A stretch of 18,877 nucleotides of DNA, from positions 1 to 18,877 of the forward strand of contig DHQV01000039.1 in NCBI GenBank assembly GCA_002408185.1, written 5' to 3'. Positions 6,718 to 14,954 of the stretch are shown piece by piece. The position numbers and the translations under genes were made by a program. Within the stretch, counting starts at the first letter, position 1. The number at the start of each line of letters is the position of its first letter. Source of the DNA: Deltaproteobacteria bacterium UBA5329. Lineage in GTDB: Bacteria > Desulfobacterota > Syntrophorhabdia > Syntrophorhabdales > Syntrophorhabdaceae. Below the pieces are notes generated by a model. It made no database searches. It had not been told where the DNA came from and saw only the letters and a list, made by a program, of their open reading frames with translations.

Positions 6718-8436
6718 TCACAAAGCAAAATCCGTCAAGGGCTCTGCCCGCCTGGTATATATCCATTTCTTGATCTGTTCTTCGAGCATCGGCAATGGGA
6801 GCGCCCCGTTATCGAGGACCGCGTTATGGAAGCTGCGGATATCGAACTCCGGGCCGAGTTCCTGCTCCGCCCGTTCCCGCAATCGCCGAATGTTCAGCTC
6901 CCCTATCTTGTACGCCAGCGCCTGGCCGGGCATGACGATATAACGGTCTACTTCCACTGCGATGTCCTGTTCGGTCTTGGCTGTCTGTTCCCTCATGTAA
7001 TCAATAGCCTGCTGGCGGCTCCAGCCGAAATGATGGATCCCCGTATCGACCACAAGTCGGCATGCGCGCCACATCTCGTACATCAACTGCCCGAATTTTG
7101 AATACGGGTCGGTATAAAAACCCATTTTGTCCCCGAGGCTTTCGGCATATAACGCCCAGCCTTCCACATACGCCGTGTAGGAGGCATTCCGCCGGAAACG
7201 GGTCAGGGACCTCAATTCCTGGGCCCTGGAGATCTGCAGGTGATGGCCTGGCACGGCCTCATGGAGCACAAGGGCTTCCATTTCAAATTTCGGCCGCATA
7301 TCAAGGCGGTACGTGTTCACCATGAAATATCCCGCACGCGACCCGTCGGATGCCCCGGGGTAATACATGGCCGTCGTTTGACCGGGGGCCTCGTAATCAG
7401 GGAACGCACGCACACCGTAGGGATTCCGGGGAAGCTCCGCAAACAGCCCGGGCAATTCCGCATCGGCACGTTTCGCAATATCCCGGTATGCCATGACGAG
7501 ATCGTCCTCACGTGTGAAATAGAACCGGGGATCGCTGCGGAGGAAAGACGAGAAATCTTCCAGCGAACCATCAAATCCTGTTTGCCTCATAACGTTCAGC
7601 ATTTGACCGCCGATACGCTGCACCTCGGTCTTACCCGTCTCATGGATCTCGGCGGCTGTCATGTCTGTCGTTGTGTGTTCGAATACCAAGTGTGCGTAGT
7701 AGGCCTCGCCATCGGGAAGTTCGCGGGCAGCTATCGGCCTTTTTCCGGCCGGCAGATATGTGTTCACGACAAAATCGCGGAGATTTTCGAGGGCCGGAAA
7801 AACCGAATCCGAGATAAGCCGGGCGGTGTCCGATCGCAACGAATCTCTATCCGACTGAGAAATGCTGTCCGGTATACGTTCAAGCGGCTTATAGAACACG
7901 CTTTGTTCTGGATCACCGGTCAATTGGCCTGCAATTTGACCGGGTATTCCCTTGAGCGGCACATAAGGCAAAACCCATCCGATTTCGATACCGCGCCAAA
8001 GCAGGGCAATGACTTGGTCAAGATAGGCCGGGAAGGCCTTCATTCTTGCCTGGTAGTTGTGGTAGTCCGTTAATGTCCGGAAGGGAGTTATCGAAACGAG
8101 CTGTGCAAAATCGAGGTGGGGACCATATATTTGCGTCAGCAGCAAAACCGGCGGAAAACGCTGCGCCTTTACGGTAAGGTCTAAAATCGACATGAGGAGC
8201 CTGTAGGACAGTATGTCCTGTTCGGAAAACCGGGACGTGTCAAATTCCTGTGCCTTTATCAGCCATTGCCTCTCCCCCGCGCGTCTTTTCTCGATAGCGA
8301 GCCATGACAGGTCGGTGAACCGGTCGTTGTACCTGTTATCACCCGTCCATGTGGCCAATTCAGGGTATTCGTTCAAACACCATTGCCAGTACTCTTCCTG
8401 AAATCTTTCAAAATCACTCTGGTTATTTCCGCTCAT
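6718..8436 (-). CDS. DUF885 family putative zinc metallopeptidase
   Basis: A 572-residue protein of the DUF885 family. The hallmark HEAVPGHHLQ motif lies at about 392-401 (numbered from the ATG), and EGWALYAE about 30 residues later offers the likely third zinc ligand (Glu about 425), as in gluzincin-type peptidases. The length of about 570 is normal and the protein appears complete. ATG 8436 is preferred over the GTG six bases upstream because AGGAG sits 7 nt before it. Many relatives are secreted lipoproteins, but this one has no signal peptide and should be cytoplasmic. A perfect TATAAT on the minus strand (8506-8501) might be its -10 box, though no good -35 was found. It is convergent with the protease pseudogene; the 51-bp gap holds no clear terminator. 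Substrate unknown, presumably peptides. Confidence 0.8.
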   Translation of the reverse strand: MSGNNQSDFERFQEEYWQWCLNEYPELATWTGDNRYNDRFTDLSWLAIEKRRAGERQWLIKAQEFDTSRFSEQDILSYRLLMSILDLTVKAQRFPPVLLLTQIYGPHLDFAQLVSITPFRTLTDYHNYQARMKAFPAYLDQVIALLWRGIEIGWVLPYVPLKGIPGQIAGQLTGDPEQSVFYKPLERIPDSISQSDRDSLRSDTARLISDSVFPALENLRDFVVNTYLPAGKRPIAARELPDGEAYYAHLVFEHTTTDMTAAEIHETGKTEVQRIGGQMLNVMRQTGFDGSLEDFSSFLRSDPRFYFTREDDLVMAYRDIAKRADAELPGLFAELPRNPYGVRAFPDYEAPGQTTAMYYPGASDGSRAGYFMVNTYRLDMRPKFEMEALVLHEAVPGHHLQISRAQELRSLTRFRRNASYTAYVEGWALYAESLGDKMGFYTDPYSKFGQLMYEMWRACRLVVDTGIHHFGWSRQQAIDYMREQTAKTEQDIAVEVDRYIVMPGQALAYKIGELNIRRLRERAEQELGPEFDIRSFHNAVLDNGALPLPMLEEQIKKWIYTRRAEPLTDFAL

Positions 8437-8583
8437 TCCCACACTCCTGCCGGGTTTTTAAGCCTGAACATCTTTCCGATGAATTGGCGTATGCCCTTAT
8501 ATTATATATCCGTGAACGCTTTGCGCTATACTTTATGAAATGAAAACTTACAGGATCATCAAGGATTCGGGGGCCGATATTTC

Positions 8584-9300
8584 ATGACCCCTGAAGACAT
8601 CGGGATCGTGCTTATGCCTGGTATCGATGGTACGGGGATATTCTTCGAACCCCTCATCCGTGCCCTGCCCCCAAACATCCCCGTATCCGTAATAACGTAC
8701 CCGCCAAATGCTATGCTTTCCCTCGAGGGACACGCCCGCTTCGTTATGGAACATCTCCCGGCGAAAAGTGTTATAGCCGTTGCAGAATCATTCTCCGGCC
8801 TCGTCGGGCTTGAACTTCTGCACTCGAGGCCGCGTGAAGTACGTGGTATCGTGTTCAGCGCCGCCTTTGCCCGGCCGCTTCACCGTAAACTGGTCCATGG
8901 CCTGTCCCTGGTCCCGGGGATAGCGTCGACCATACCAAAGATTCCCGTGTCTGTAATTGGACGCATTCTTTTCGGCCCTTATTTCGATAAAGAGCTCGCC
9001 TCGATGCTGAACCGTGGCATTCCGCAAATCGATGTCAGAGGCCTCAAACACCGGGCGGATATCATTGTGGACGGATATCCCCTGCTTGACGAACGTTTCG
9101 ATATACCGTGCCTTTATCTCCAGGCAACCCGCGACCGGGTTGTTCCGCACAGTGCAATGTCCTGGTTCGCTGCCCATTTCGATCACTTCGAATGCGCGAG
9201 AGTAGACGCGCCCCACTGCCTTCTCCAGACAAGGCCCGTGGAGTGTTCGGCGAGGATTGTAGACTTTATTGAGACCCTACGTGTCGTAAGATGTAAGTAA
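8584..9300 (+). CDS. Alpha/beta hydrolase
   Basis: The 238-residue protein shows an alpha/beta-hydrolase core: an oxyanion-side loop MPGIDGTG (11-18), a nucleophile elbow AESFSG with Ser69, the acid Asp184 in ATRDRVVP and the base His211 in APHCLLQ. The elbow departs from GxSxG because Ala and Ser stand in for the usual glycines. There is no signal peptide, so it is probably a cytoplasmic esterase or thioesterase-like enzyme; the substrate cannot be told. The ATG is chosen because it starts just before the first beta strand; its ribosome site (AAGGATTCGGGGG) is imperfect. It is transcribed divergently from the DUF885 gene over a 147-bp spacer rich in TATA-like runs, including TATACT near 8525. 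Confidence 0.7.
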   Translation: MTPEDIGIVLMPGIDGTGIFFEPLIRALPPNIPVSVITYPPNAMLSLEGHARFVMEHLPAKSVIAVAESFSGLVGLELLHSRPREVRGIVFSAAFARPLHRKLVHGLSLVPGIASTIPKIPVSVIGRILFGPYFDKELASMLNRGIPQIDVRGLKHRADIIVDGYPLLDERFDIPCLYLQATRDRVVPHSAMSWFAAHFDHFECARVDAPHCLLQTRPVECSARIVDFIETLRVVRCK

Positions 9301-9323
9301 ATGAATATTTCAATCATTTTCCG

Positions 9324-9352
9324 TTGACGCGGTTTACGTCATGGTGTAGAAA
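9324..9352 (+). promoter_or_regulatory. Candidate sigma70 promoter for the duplicated membrane protein
   Basis: TTGACG (9324-9329), a 17-bp spacer, then TAGAAA (9347-9352), just downstream of the alpha/beta hydrolase stop and 76 bp before the preferred TTG start of the membrane protein. It fits five of six bases at -35 and four of six at -10. No experimental support. Confidence 0.35.
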
Positions 9353-9427
9353 AGACTAATATTAACAAGATAAAATTTGTATTTTTTCTGTGATAAAACT
9401 GCTGAAATACGAATCCGGCGCGTATCT

Positions 9428-10603
9428 TTGAAAAAGATCGAAGTTCCCCTGGAAGTAGTGATCCTCCTCGTTGGCGGCATGGCTCTTGTCATAACGGGAT
9501 TTCTTATCTTCGTCGCTGGCCGGGGCCTGATACCTTATTACCCGAACGGTTTTCACGGCCTTCTCCTTGTTATTTTCGCCCTGCAGACCATGATGCTGGG
9601 AAAAACACCCTTTGGCGACGTACGCAGGTCCCCAGTGCTCATCGGGATCGGCGCCATCATTGCCGCTGTCGGTATTGTCGCCTGTTTTATCCCGACGTTC
9701 AACCGGCTTCCCAGGGTACTGCTCCTCATATGTTTTGGCCCGGGCGGATTGGTGCTTCTCCTGCAAATGCTGCTTGCCCGTGACAAGCTCAGGACCTGGG
9801 CACGATACGGGGGGACGCTCTGGCATCTGGTCATTGCATGCACGGCCGTCTATTGTTTGTCTATCCTGCTCTGTGTGCTCCTGTGGAGAGGCGATGCCAT
9901 CCCGCCCTTCCTCATGGCCGCGACTGTCCTCGTCGACGGGATCATGGTCTTTTATCTTGTCGGTGTGCTCGGAAAGGTCTACCGGCTTTATCCGGTGTCA
10001 GAGAAAAGCCAGAAAAATGTCGTGCTTTCGGCAGATGGGACAATGCTCCTCTTCACGGGCATATTTATGGTAATCCTTGGTTTGATGCTCATACCAGTAG
10101 CCTTAGGGTTTTTGCCGTTTTCAGCAAGCGCGCAGATAGGCCTCCTGATGGTTATCTTCGCGGTGCAGATGCTTGCGGCGGGAAGTACACCTATCGGCCC
10201 TTTCACCCGGTCATGGCTTATGGTGGTTTTTGGCCTGATATTCGCGGCGCTTGGGATCATCTCCTGTATCGTACCGGGCATCTTGGTTTTACCCCTGACC
10301 ATCCTTGTTGGAGTGCTAAATATCCTGGGTGGGGCTCTTGCCCTGATAAGGTTGTTGGGCACCCGCCTGAAGGCCCACAGGCCTCGCCATGCCATACCTG
10401 TGGTGTTGACGCGGCTTTTCGCAGTTCAGCTGGTAATGAACGTCCTGATGATCATGTTTGGAGTGTCGATGCTGGTCCCAGGGTTGGTCCCCGGGCTCAT
10501 CATCGGGGTTATCCTCGCCGCAAACGGAGGCGCACTCCTGTACCTGTTGTACATTCTTCTGCTTCTGGACAAAATGCAGGCTGGCTCAGAGGCGGTTATA
10601 TGA
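9428..10603 (+). CDS. Polytopic membrane protein with internal duplication, function unknown
   Basis: About 391 residues with roughly ten hydrophobic segments. The two halves are homologous: within 9377-frame numbering, residues 61-108 and 255-302 align without gaps with 22 of 48 identical (shared pattern GLLxVIFAxQ, GxTPxG, RS, GxIxAAxGIxxCxxP). Each half also begins with a similar TGFLIFV/TGIFMVI helix and LIP turn. A linker (about 205-220) separates them. No transporter or enzyme family is recognised; the repeat suggests an inverted or parallel duplicated transporter- or scaffold-like fold. The start is uncertain: the frame opens at TTG 9377 and again at TTG 9428, neither with a good ribosome site; 9428 (LKKIEVPLE) is preferred because the segment before it is atypical. 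It follows the alpha/beta hydrolase on the same strand by about 130 bp. Confidence 0.65.
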   Translation: MKKIEVPLEVVILLVGGMALVITGFLIFVAGRGLIPYYPNGFHGLLLVIFALQTMMLGKTPFGDVRRSPVLIGIGAIIAAVGIVACFIPTFNRLPRVLLLICFGPGGLVLLLQMLLARDKLRTWARYGGTLWHLVIACTAVYCLSILLCVLLWRGDAIPPFLMAATVLVDGIMVFYLVGVLGKVYRLYPVSEKSQKNVVLSADGTMLLFTGIFMVILGLMLIPVALGFLPFSASAQIGLLMVIFAVQMLAAGSTPIGPFTRSWLMVVFGLIFAALGIISCIVPGILVLPLTILVGVLNILGGALALIRLLGTRLKAHRPRHAIPVVLTRLFAVQLVMNVLMIMFGVSMLVPGLVPGLIIGVILAANGGALLYLLYILLLLDKMQAGSEAVI

Positions 10604-10638
10604 ACTTTTCGTCATCGACAAACGGAGGGGTTTGGAAA

Positions 10639-10722
10639 ATGCTTAACCATCTGTTCAGCCCGGTGTGGATCTCGGAATTGGAGATACAGCACCGGTATCC
10701 CGTACCTTTGCGCGAGTCTTAA
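10639..10722 (+). pseudogene. N-terminal relic of an NADH:flavin oxidoreductase (OYE-like) gene
   Basis: A 27-codon ORF with an excellent ribosome site (GGAGGGG, 8 nt before ATG 10639) encodes MLNHLFSPVWISELEIQHR followed by a short unrelated tail to TAA 10722. The beginning resembles the conserved start of old-yellow-enzyme/2,4-dienoyl-CoA-reductase-type proteins (LFSPIKIGNLELKNR-like). Nothing downstream continues the barrel, so I infer that the rest of the gene was deleted. It lies between the membrane protein and the SDR. The alternative is a genuine small ORF or leader peptide whose similarity is coincidental. Confidence 0.45.
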
Positions 10723-10772
10723 AACCGGGCCGTTATGATCGATGGGCCGGATCTTACAGGACAAGGAGAAAA

Positions 10773-11591
10773 ATGACCATGAAGGAAGTGAGCGAGTATT
10801 ACCGGGATAAGGTCGCCGTCGTGACGGGCGCCGCCTCTGGCATCGGACTGGCACTTGCGGAAACAATGCTTTCTTACGGGGCAAAGCGGGTCATCCTCGC
10901 TGACCTCAACGAGGTAAACATGGCGCGGGAGGCGGCACGGCTGAACCTCACCTACCCCGGCCGAGCGCTCGGCCTCCGGTGCGACATCACAAAAGAAGAG
11001 GACGTCAAGGAAATGGTTCGGCAAGGAGCCGGGTTCGGCGGCGGCCGCATCGACCTTTTGTTCAACAATGCTGGAGCTGGATTCAGCGGACATTTTCCAG
11101 AGCAAACAAACGCAGACTGGGAGAAGGCGTTCTCGTTGAATTTCTACGGGGCCATATACGGCATTCGCGCCGTCCTGCCGCTCATGCAGGCCCAGGGCGG
11201 AGGCCACATCGTCGACATCATTTCCGGCATCGCGTTCGCCCCGATGGCCTACCAGACGATGTACTCAGCCACCAAGGCAGCCTTGAACGCATTAACCCTC
11301 GCCCTGCGCTACGAACTCTGGGACGAGAACATCCGCCTGACCTCGGCTACGCCGGGTACGACGGCCACAGCCATCTGGGCTGGCATGGAAGCACCCCCGG
11401 ACGCGCAGTCGCCAGAGCAGTCTGCACGAACCATCCTGGCGGGGGTGGCGAATAACGAGCGGCTGGTCCTGGGAGATGAGGCGGACGCTTCCGGCGCCAG
11501 GAACTGCTTCACACCGGAAGCTGCGAAAGATTTCGACGACTATTTGCTGAATGTGGCCCGAAAGCGGCGCAGCGGCGAGTGGGTCGTGTGA
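10773..11591 (+). CDS. Short-chain dehydrogenase/reductase (SDR)
   Basis: A 272-residue classical SDR. It has the nucleotide loop TGAASGIG (18-25), an acidic residue after the second strand (Asp44 in ILADLN) suggesting NAD(H) preference, the NNAG motif (98-101), and the catalytic Ser151, Tyr164 and Lys168 (YSATK). It would oxidise or reduce an alcohol/carbonyl substrate in the cytoplasm; the substrate is unknown. ATG 10773 is chosen because AAGGAG precedes it at a good distance and the SDR fold begins right after; the frame is open further upstream to 10665 but that part overlaps the flavoprotein relic and has no SDR similarity. The coding region looks more GC-rich than the left part of the window. 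It converges on the MFS gene with only 21 bp between stops. Confidence 0.85.
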   Translation: MTMKEVSEYYRDKVAVVTGAASGIGLALAETMLSYGAKRVILADLNEVNMAREAARLNLTYPGRALGLRCDITKEEDVKEMVRQGAGFGGGRIDLLFNNAGAGFSGHFPEQTNADWEKAFSLNFYGAIYGIRAVLPLMQAQGGGHIVDIISGIAFAPMAYQTMYSATKAALNALTLALRYELWDENIRLTSATPGTTATAIWAGMEAPPDAQSPEQSARTILAGVANNERLVLGDEADASGARNCFTPEAAKDFDDYLLNVARKRRSGEWVV

Positions 11592-11612
11592 TTCGGGCTG
11601 TTTTGATCTTTT

Positions 11613-12776
11613 TCATTTGATCCCTTTAAGACGGAACACCAGGGAGCTTGTCAGCACGGTCAGTACACCGAGAATGACGATGCCGAGCCGGAAGCTGTAA
11701 AGGTCCCCTGATACGCCTAGCAGCCAGGGCACGACGCCTCCCCCGGTGAAGAAGCTCGCCGCAAGAATCATCCCCGTGGCAAGGCCCCTCATTTCCCTGC
11801 TGAACGTCCTCGCAATCCCCACGAGGCCCACCGGGAAGAAACCTGTCACGAAGAACGCCTGGAAGAAAAGTAGGGTGCCCGTGTACTTGACGGGCGAAAG
11901 CCCCATCAGCACTGTGAAGACCCCAGTGATGAGCAGCATGAAGAACATCATTCGTTTCAGGCTGAACCTGTCGACAAGGAATCCGCAGACCACCGCCACT
12001 CCGATGGATGCTAATCTCGATATGCTCAGGATAGCGTTCGCGTAATCGATGCTCAAACCCAGTTCTTTGGTCAGATAGAGCGGGGTGATCGCATAGATGC
12101 CAATGTTAGAACCGGCGCCAAATATCCAGAGAATGATCATGAACCACAGTGACCGTATCGCGACGATGTCCCTGAAGACGGCCCGCGTCGGGTTCACCAT
12201 CTTGACCTCCGTCGCCGTGAGAATGAAGACCACAAGGCATATGGCGAATATCGATCCGTACACGACAAATATTCCTCGCCAGGGGAAGAACTGAAGCAGG
12301 CCCAAGGCAACGAGCGGGGTGAGAAATATTGCAGTCGAGGCGCCCGTATCATGAATGGCGATAGCCTTACCCCAGTTCTTTTCTGTGTAATATTCGGTTA
12401 TTAGCGGCATTACCGACGGAACGTACAATCCGTGGGAAAAACCGAGCACCAGCGCAAACAGGTAAAGCAGGGAGAAATTCCGGACGAAGGGGAGGAGAAA
12501 ATTTAAGAAGCACAACGAGCCAAGGCAGATAACGATCGCCTTCTTGTAGCCTATCCTTCCCGAAAAAAGCCCTGCCAGCAGAACGGACGTGCCATACCCC
12601 GCAGACATAAAGGTGAAAATGGCGCTTGCCCGGGTATGATTGACCATGAACTCGTCTTCCAGGAGAGGCAGAATTGGGGAGAACATTATTCGGACCGAGA
12701 AATTAATAAACCAGATAAAAAGGAGGAAAAAGAGGAAATGAAGCGCCCTTCCCTTGAATTCCTCGAATCGTGCCAT
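11613..12776 (-). CDS. Major facilitator superfamily (MFS) transporter
   Basis: A 387-residue, 12-helix-type inner-membrane carrier. The loop between helices 2 and 3 has the MFS motif A form SGRIGYKKA, and a related repeat GFLVDRFSLKRM occurs at the same place in the second half. The hydrophobic profile and the length match a complete protein. It moves small solutes by proton or anion coupling; no substrate-specific motif is recognised. The ATG at 12776 has only a weak purine-rich site (AGTGGAATA). It lies 104 bp downstream of the flavoprotein gene on the same strand, so the two may share a transcript; the gap shows no clear terminator. Confidence 0.8.
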   Translation of the reverse strand: MARFEEFKGRALHFLFFLLFIWFINFSVRIMFSPILPLLEDEFMVNHTRASAIFTFMSAGYGTSVLLAGLFSGRIGYKKAIVICLGSLCFLNFLLPFVRNFSLLYLFALVLGFSHGLYVPSVMPLITEYYTEKNWGKAIAIHDTGASTAIFLTPLVALGLLQFFPWRGIFVVYGSIFAICLVVFILTATEVKMVNPTRAVFRDIVAIRSLWFMIILWIFGAGSNIGIYAITPLYLTKELGLSIDYANAILSISRLASIGVAVVCGFLVDRFSLKRMMFFMLLITGVFTVLMGLSPVKYTGTLLFFQAFFVTGFFPVGLVGIARTFSREMRGLATGMILAASFFTGGGVVPWLLGVSGDLYSFRLGIVILGVLTVLTSSLVFRLKGIK

Positions 12777-12880
12777 TATTCCACTTTAACCCAACGCCGG
12801 TTTGTTGACCAGAATTTTCTGGAACTGAACATCTATTTATTTCATTGCTGAAATCCTTCGTCTGAGACCTGAGACTGTCT

Positions 12881-14239
12881 TTAGACCTTGTCCAGCGTCT
12901 CCGTGATGAGGTCATTCATTGACGGAAAAATGTGCATGGCGTCCATGACCGTGCCATAACTACCTTTTTGGGTAAAAACATTCACGACCTCCTGTATCAG
13001 GACAGGGGCGTCCGGACCGATAATATGAAAGCCGAGTATCCGCCCCGTACCTTTTTCAATTATTGCCTTGGCGAATCCTTCGTCAGCCTTTCGTATATCT
13101 CCCTGGACCGTGTCGGTGTATAACGCCTTCCCAACAATGATGTCATGGTCTTTCGCTGCTTGCGACTCAATAAGTCCCACCGATGCGATCTGCGGTTCGG
13201 TAAAGACCGCATGCGGCACCGCCCCGAAGTCCATCTCTATCTTGATTTGATTAAAGGCATTGTGCCAGGCTATTTCCACTTCCTTGTCGGCTGCATGTGT
13301 GAACATACCCTTGCCGGTTGCATCGCCAAGCGCCAGGATGCCCGGTTTACTCGTTTCGAGATATTCGTTTACTTCGATAAAGCCTTTTTGTGTCAGGCAC
13401 ACGCCTGTGCGGTCGGGTTTTAACCGGTCAGTGTTGGATATCCTGCCGGTTGCCAGCAATACCTGCTGGCCCGTGATCAATTTTTCCGCTTTCGTTGCAC
13501 GGTCGCGCACGGTCAATACGCAGCCATTATCGTTCTTGGTTATCGAGACCGCTTCATGCCCTGTATATATCTTCATCCTCGTTTCGAGGCATGCCTTGAG
13601 CAACTCGGAGATCTCGGGCTCCTCGAACGCAACAAGGGCATCGAAATATTCAACGACAGATACCTCGCTGCCCATTGCAGCAAAGAAATGGGCATATTCA
13701 ACGCCGATATAGCTTCCTCCGATGATGATGAGGCTCCCCGGCAATGCTGTCAAACCCAGAACCGATTCATTCGTTAAATAATCAATATCGGTCAACCCCT
13801 TGATCGGGGGCACCGCCGGCCGGGCGCCTGTCGCAATAAAAATGTTATTCGCCCGAATGGTTTCACTGCCTGCGGCGATCGTATAATCGTCGATAAAGTG
13901 ACATTCCTCTTCATAATAATCCAGGTTCTCAGATTCTCTCAAGTCCTTGCGTATCGAATCGGTGCTCACGTGTATGGCATCTCTCATGTTCTGCATAATT
14001 CCCGGAAAATCTATAGAATCGATCCTAGCACGTATGCCGAATTTTCCCGCCTGTTCGATAAGCCTCACCATGTCGGCCACATGGATCAGTGTTTTTGAAG
14101 GAACGCAACCGACATTGATGCATGTCCCCCCGGGGAATTCCTTTGCAACGAGGGCAACCTTCAGATTCTCGGAAAGCGCCCGGTATGCGAGGCTCAATCC
14201 GGCGCCGGAACCAATGACGATGACATCATATTCTTTCAT
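12881..14239 (-). CDS. Pyridine nucleotide-disulfide oxidoreductase (MerA/dihydrolipoyl dehydrogenase-like flavoprotein)
   Basis: A 452-residue class I flavoprotein disulfide reductase: FAD motif GSGAGLSLAYRA (10-21), redox-active disulfide GGTCINVGCVPSK (Cys40, Cys45), NAD(P) motif IIGGSYIGVEYA with a following acidic VVEYFD (suggesting NADH), second FAD contact LALGDATGKG, and a C-terminal dimerisation domain. The usual HP..SE active-site base is changed: the C-terminus reads HIFPSMND, so Phe438 stands where Lpd has His, and Asp for Glu. This FP form resembles MerA-like enzymes, but the vicinal cysteine pair at the end of true mercuric reductase and an N-terminal HMA domain are both absent. 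The ATG has a near-ideal AGGAGG site. Substrate unknown; a soluble thiol/disulfide or quinone-type reductase is likely. Followed by the MFS gene. Confidence 0.8.
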   Translation of the reverse strand: MKEYDVIVIGSGAGLSLAYRALSENLKVALVAKEFPGGTCINVGCVPSKTLIHVADMVRLIEQAGKFGIRARIDSIDFPGIMQNMRDAIHVSTDSIRKDLRESENLDYYEEECHFIDDYTIAAGSETIRANNIFIATGARPAVPPIKGLTDIDYLTNESVLGLTALPGSLIIIGGSYIGVEYAHFFAAMGSEVSVVEYFDALVAFEEPEISELLKACLETRMKIYTGHEAVSITKNDNGCVLTVRDRATKAEKLITGQQVLLATGRISNTDRLKPDRTGVCLTQKGFIEVNEYLETSKPGILALGDATGKGMFTHAADKEVEIAWHNAFNQIKIEMDFGAVPHAVFTEPQIASVGLIESQAAKDHDIIVGKALYTDTVQGDIRKADEGFAKAIIEKGTGRILGFHIIGPDAPVLIQEVVNVFTQKGSYGTVMDAMHIFPSMNDLITETLDKV

Positions 14240-14565
14240 GTCGAATCCTCCTTTTATGCAGACCCTTATTGCATCTTAAGCATTCAAACCAGAGTTTAAA
14301 AGTTCCTGCAGGCAAAAGACAGTAGAGTTAGTCCTGGAGCAACGCACAGACCGGGCCGATCTTCTCCTGTGTCCCTATGGCAACCTGATTTTTCTTTTCA
14401 ATATATGTGATCATAACTGTCAATTGAGTATTTTTAGATATTTTTTTCTCTTATATTAGTTTTAACTCCAAACAAACCTGTATTATAATAATCTTGAACT
14501 TGTTTACGAAAAAATGGATTCCCGGAATCACGTATTCAATGAAAGGGCACCATGAGGAGGGAAAG
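14240..14565. other. AT-rich divergent intergenic region
   Basis: A 326-bp spacer between the divergent flavoprotein and HesB-like genes. It contains the candidate promoter listed for the HesB gene and poly-T stretches around 14425-14450. On the minus strand around 14330-14415 a 28-codon frame (starting MITYIEKKNQVAIG) is open but lacks a ribosome site, so I do not call it a gene. No riboswitch, RNA gene or mobile element was recognised. Confidence 0.5.
14461..14489 (+). promoter_or_regulatory. Candidate promoter for hesB-like/moeA genes
   Basis: TTTAAC (14461-14466), 17-bp spacer, then a perfect TATAAT (14484-14489), 76 bp before the HesB-like ATG. The -10 is strong, the -35 weak. It could drive both HesB-like and MoeA genes. 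Confidence 0.4.
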
Positions 14566-14913
14566 ATGTTTGAAGTGACCCAGGAAGCAGCCAATAAAAT
14601 TAAAGAATTCTTGAAAGACCAAAAGGACCCAAAACCCATAAGGATCCTTGTTACTGAAGGCGGGTACAGGGGTGCATATCTCGTCATGGCACAGGATAAC
14701 CGGAAGGAGAATGATGAGGTTTTTACAGAGCGGGGTGTGACGTACATAGTTGAAAAAGAACTTTTCGAAAGGGCAAAACCCATACGCATCGATTACGTCC
14801 AATCAATCTTCGGTGGAGGCTATATTCTCGACTCCCAGCTCTTGAAAGGGTTGGAAGGTGTTTTCACTGGATGCAGAAACATCTGCGATACATGTGGAGA
14901 CTCAGATTTTTAA
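14566..14913 (+). CDS. HesB/IscA-like protein with atypical cysteine pattern
   Basis: A 115-residue protein resembling the HesB/IscA (A-type Fe-S scaffold) family: N-terminal VTQEAANKIKEFL helix, a TEGGYRGAYLVMAQD strand pair, VTYIVEKELFE, and IDYVQSIFGGGYIL. Canonical members use three cysteines (one in GGCxGF, two in CGCGxSF). Here the first is a Tyr (GGYRG, residues 32-36) and the tail is GCRNICDTCG, giving Cys103, Cys107 and Cys110. The fold should be retained but cluster or metal binding must differ, perhaps involving only C-terminal cysteines. ATG 14566 is chosen because AGGAGG lies 5 nt upstream and family similarity begins there. It starts a short two-gene unit with moeA 41 bp downstream, which hints at a role in cofactor assembly. 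Confidence 0.7.
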   Translation: MFEVTQEAANKIKEFLKDQKDPKPIRILVTEGGYRGAYLVMAQDNRKENDEVFTERGVTYIVEKELFERAKPIRIDYVQSIFGGGYILDSQLLKGLEGVFTGCRNICDTCGDSDF

Positions 14914-14954
14914 TTCCTATTCGATGGCAAAGTAAGGGTACATCAACACATCAC

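Noticed and set aside
7240..8073. 277-codon plus-strand ORF opposite the DUF885 gene
   Set aside because: The opposite strand carries the HEAVPGHH peptidase; the plus-strand product has no motif and a composition typical of antisense frames.
9838..10722. 294-codon plus-strand ORF overlapping the membrane protein
   Set aside because: Only its last 27 codons (the flavoprotein-like relic) look meaningful; the remainder is an out-of-frame reading of the membrane protein gene.
14330..14415. 28-codon minus-strand ORF (MITYIEKKNQ...)
   Set aside because: No ribosome site and no recognised similarity; it sits in a divergent promoter region.
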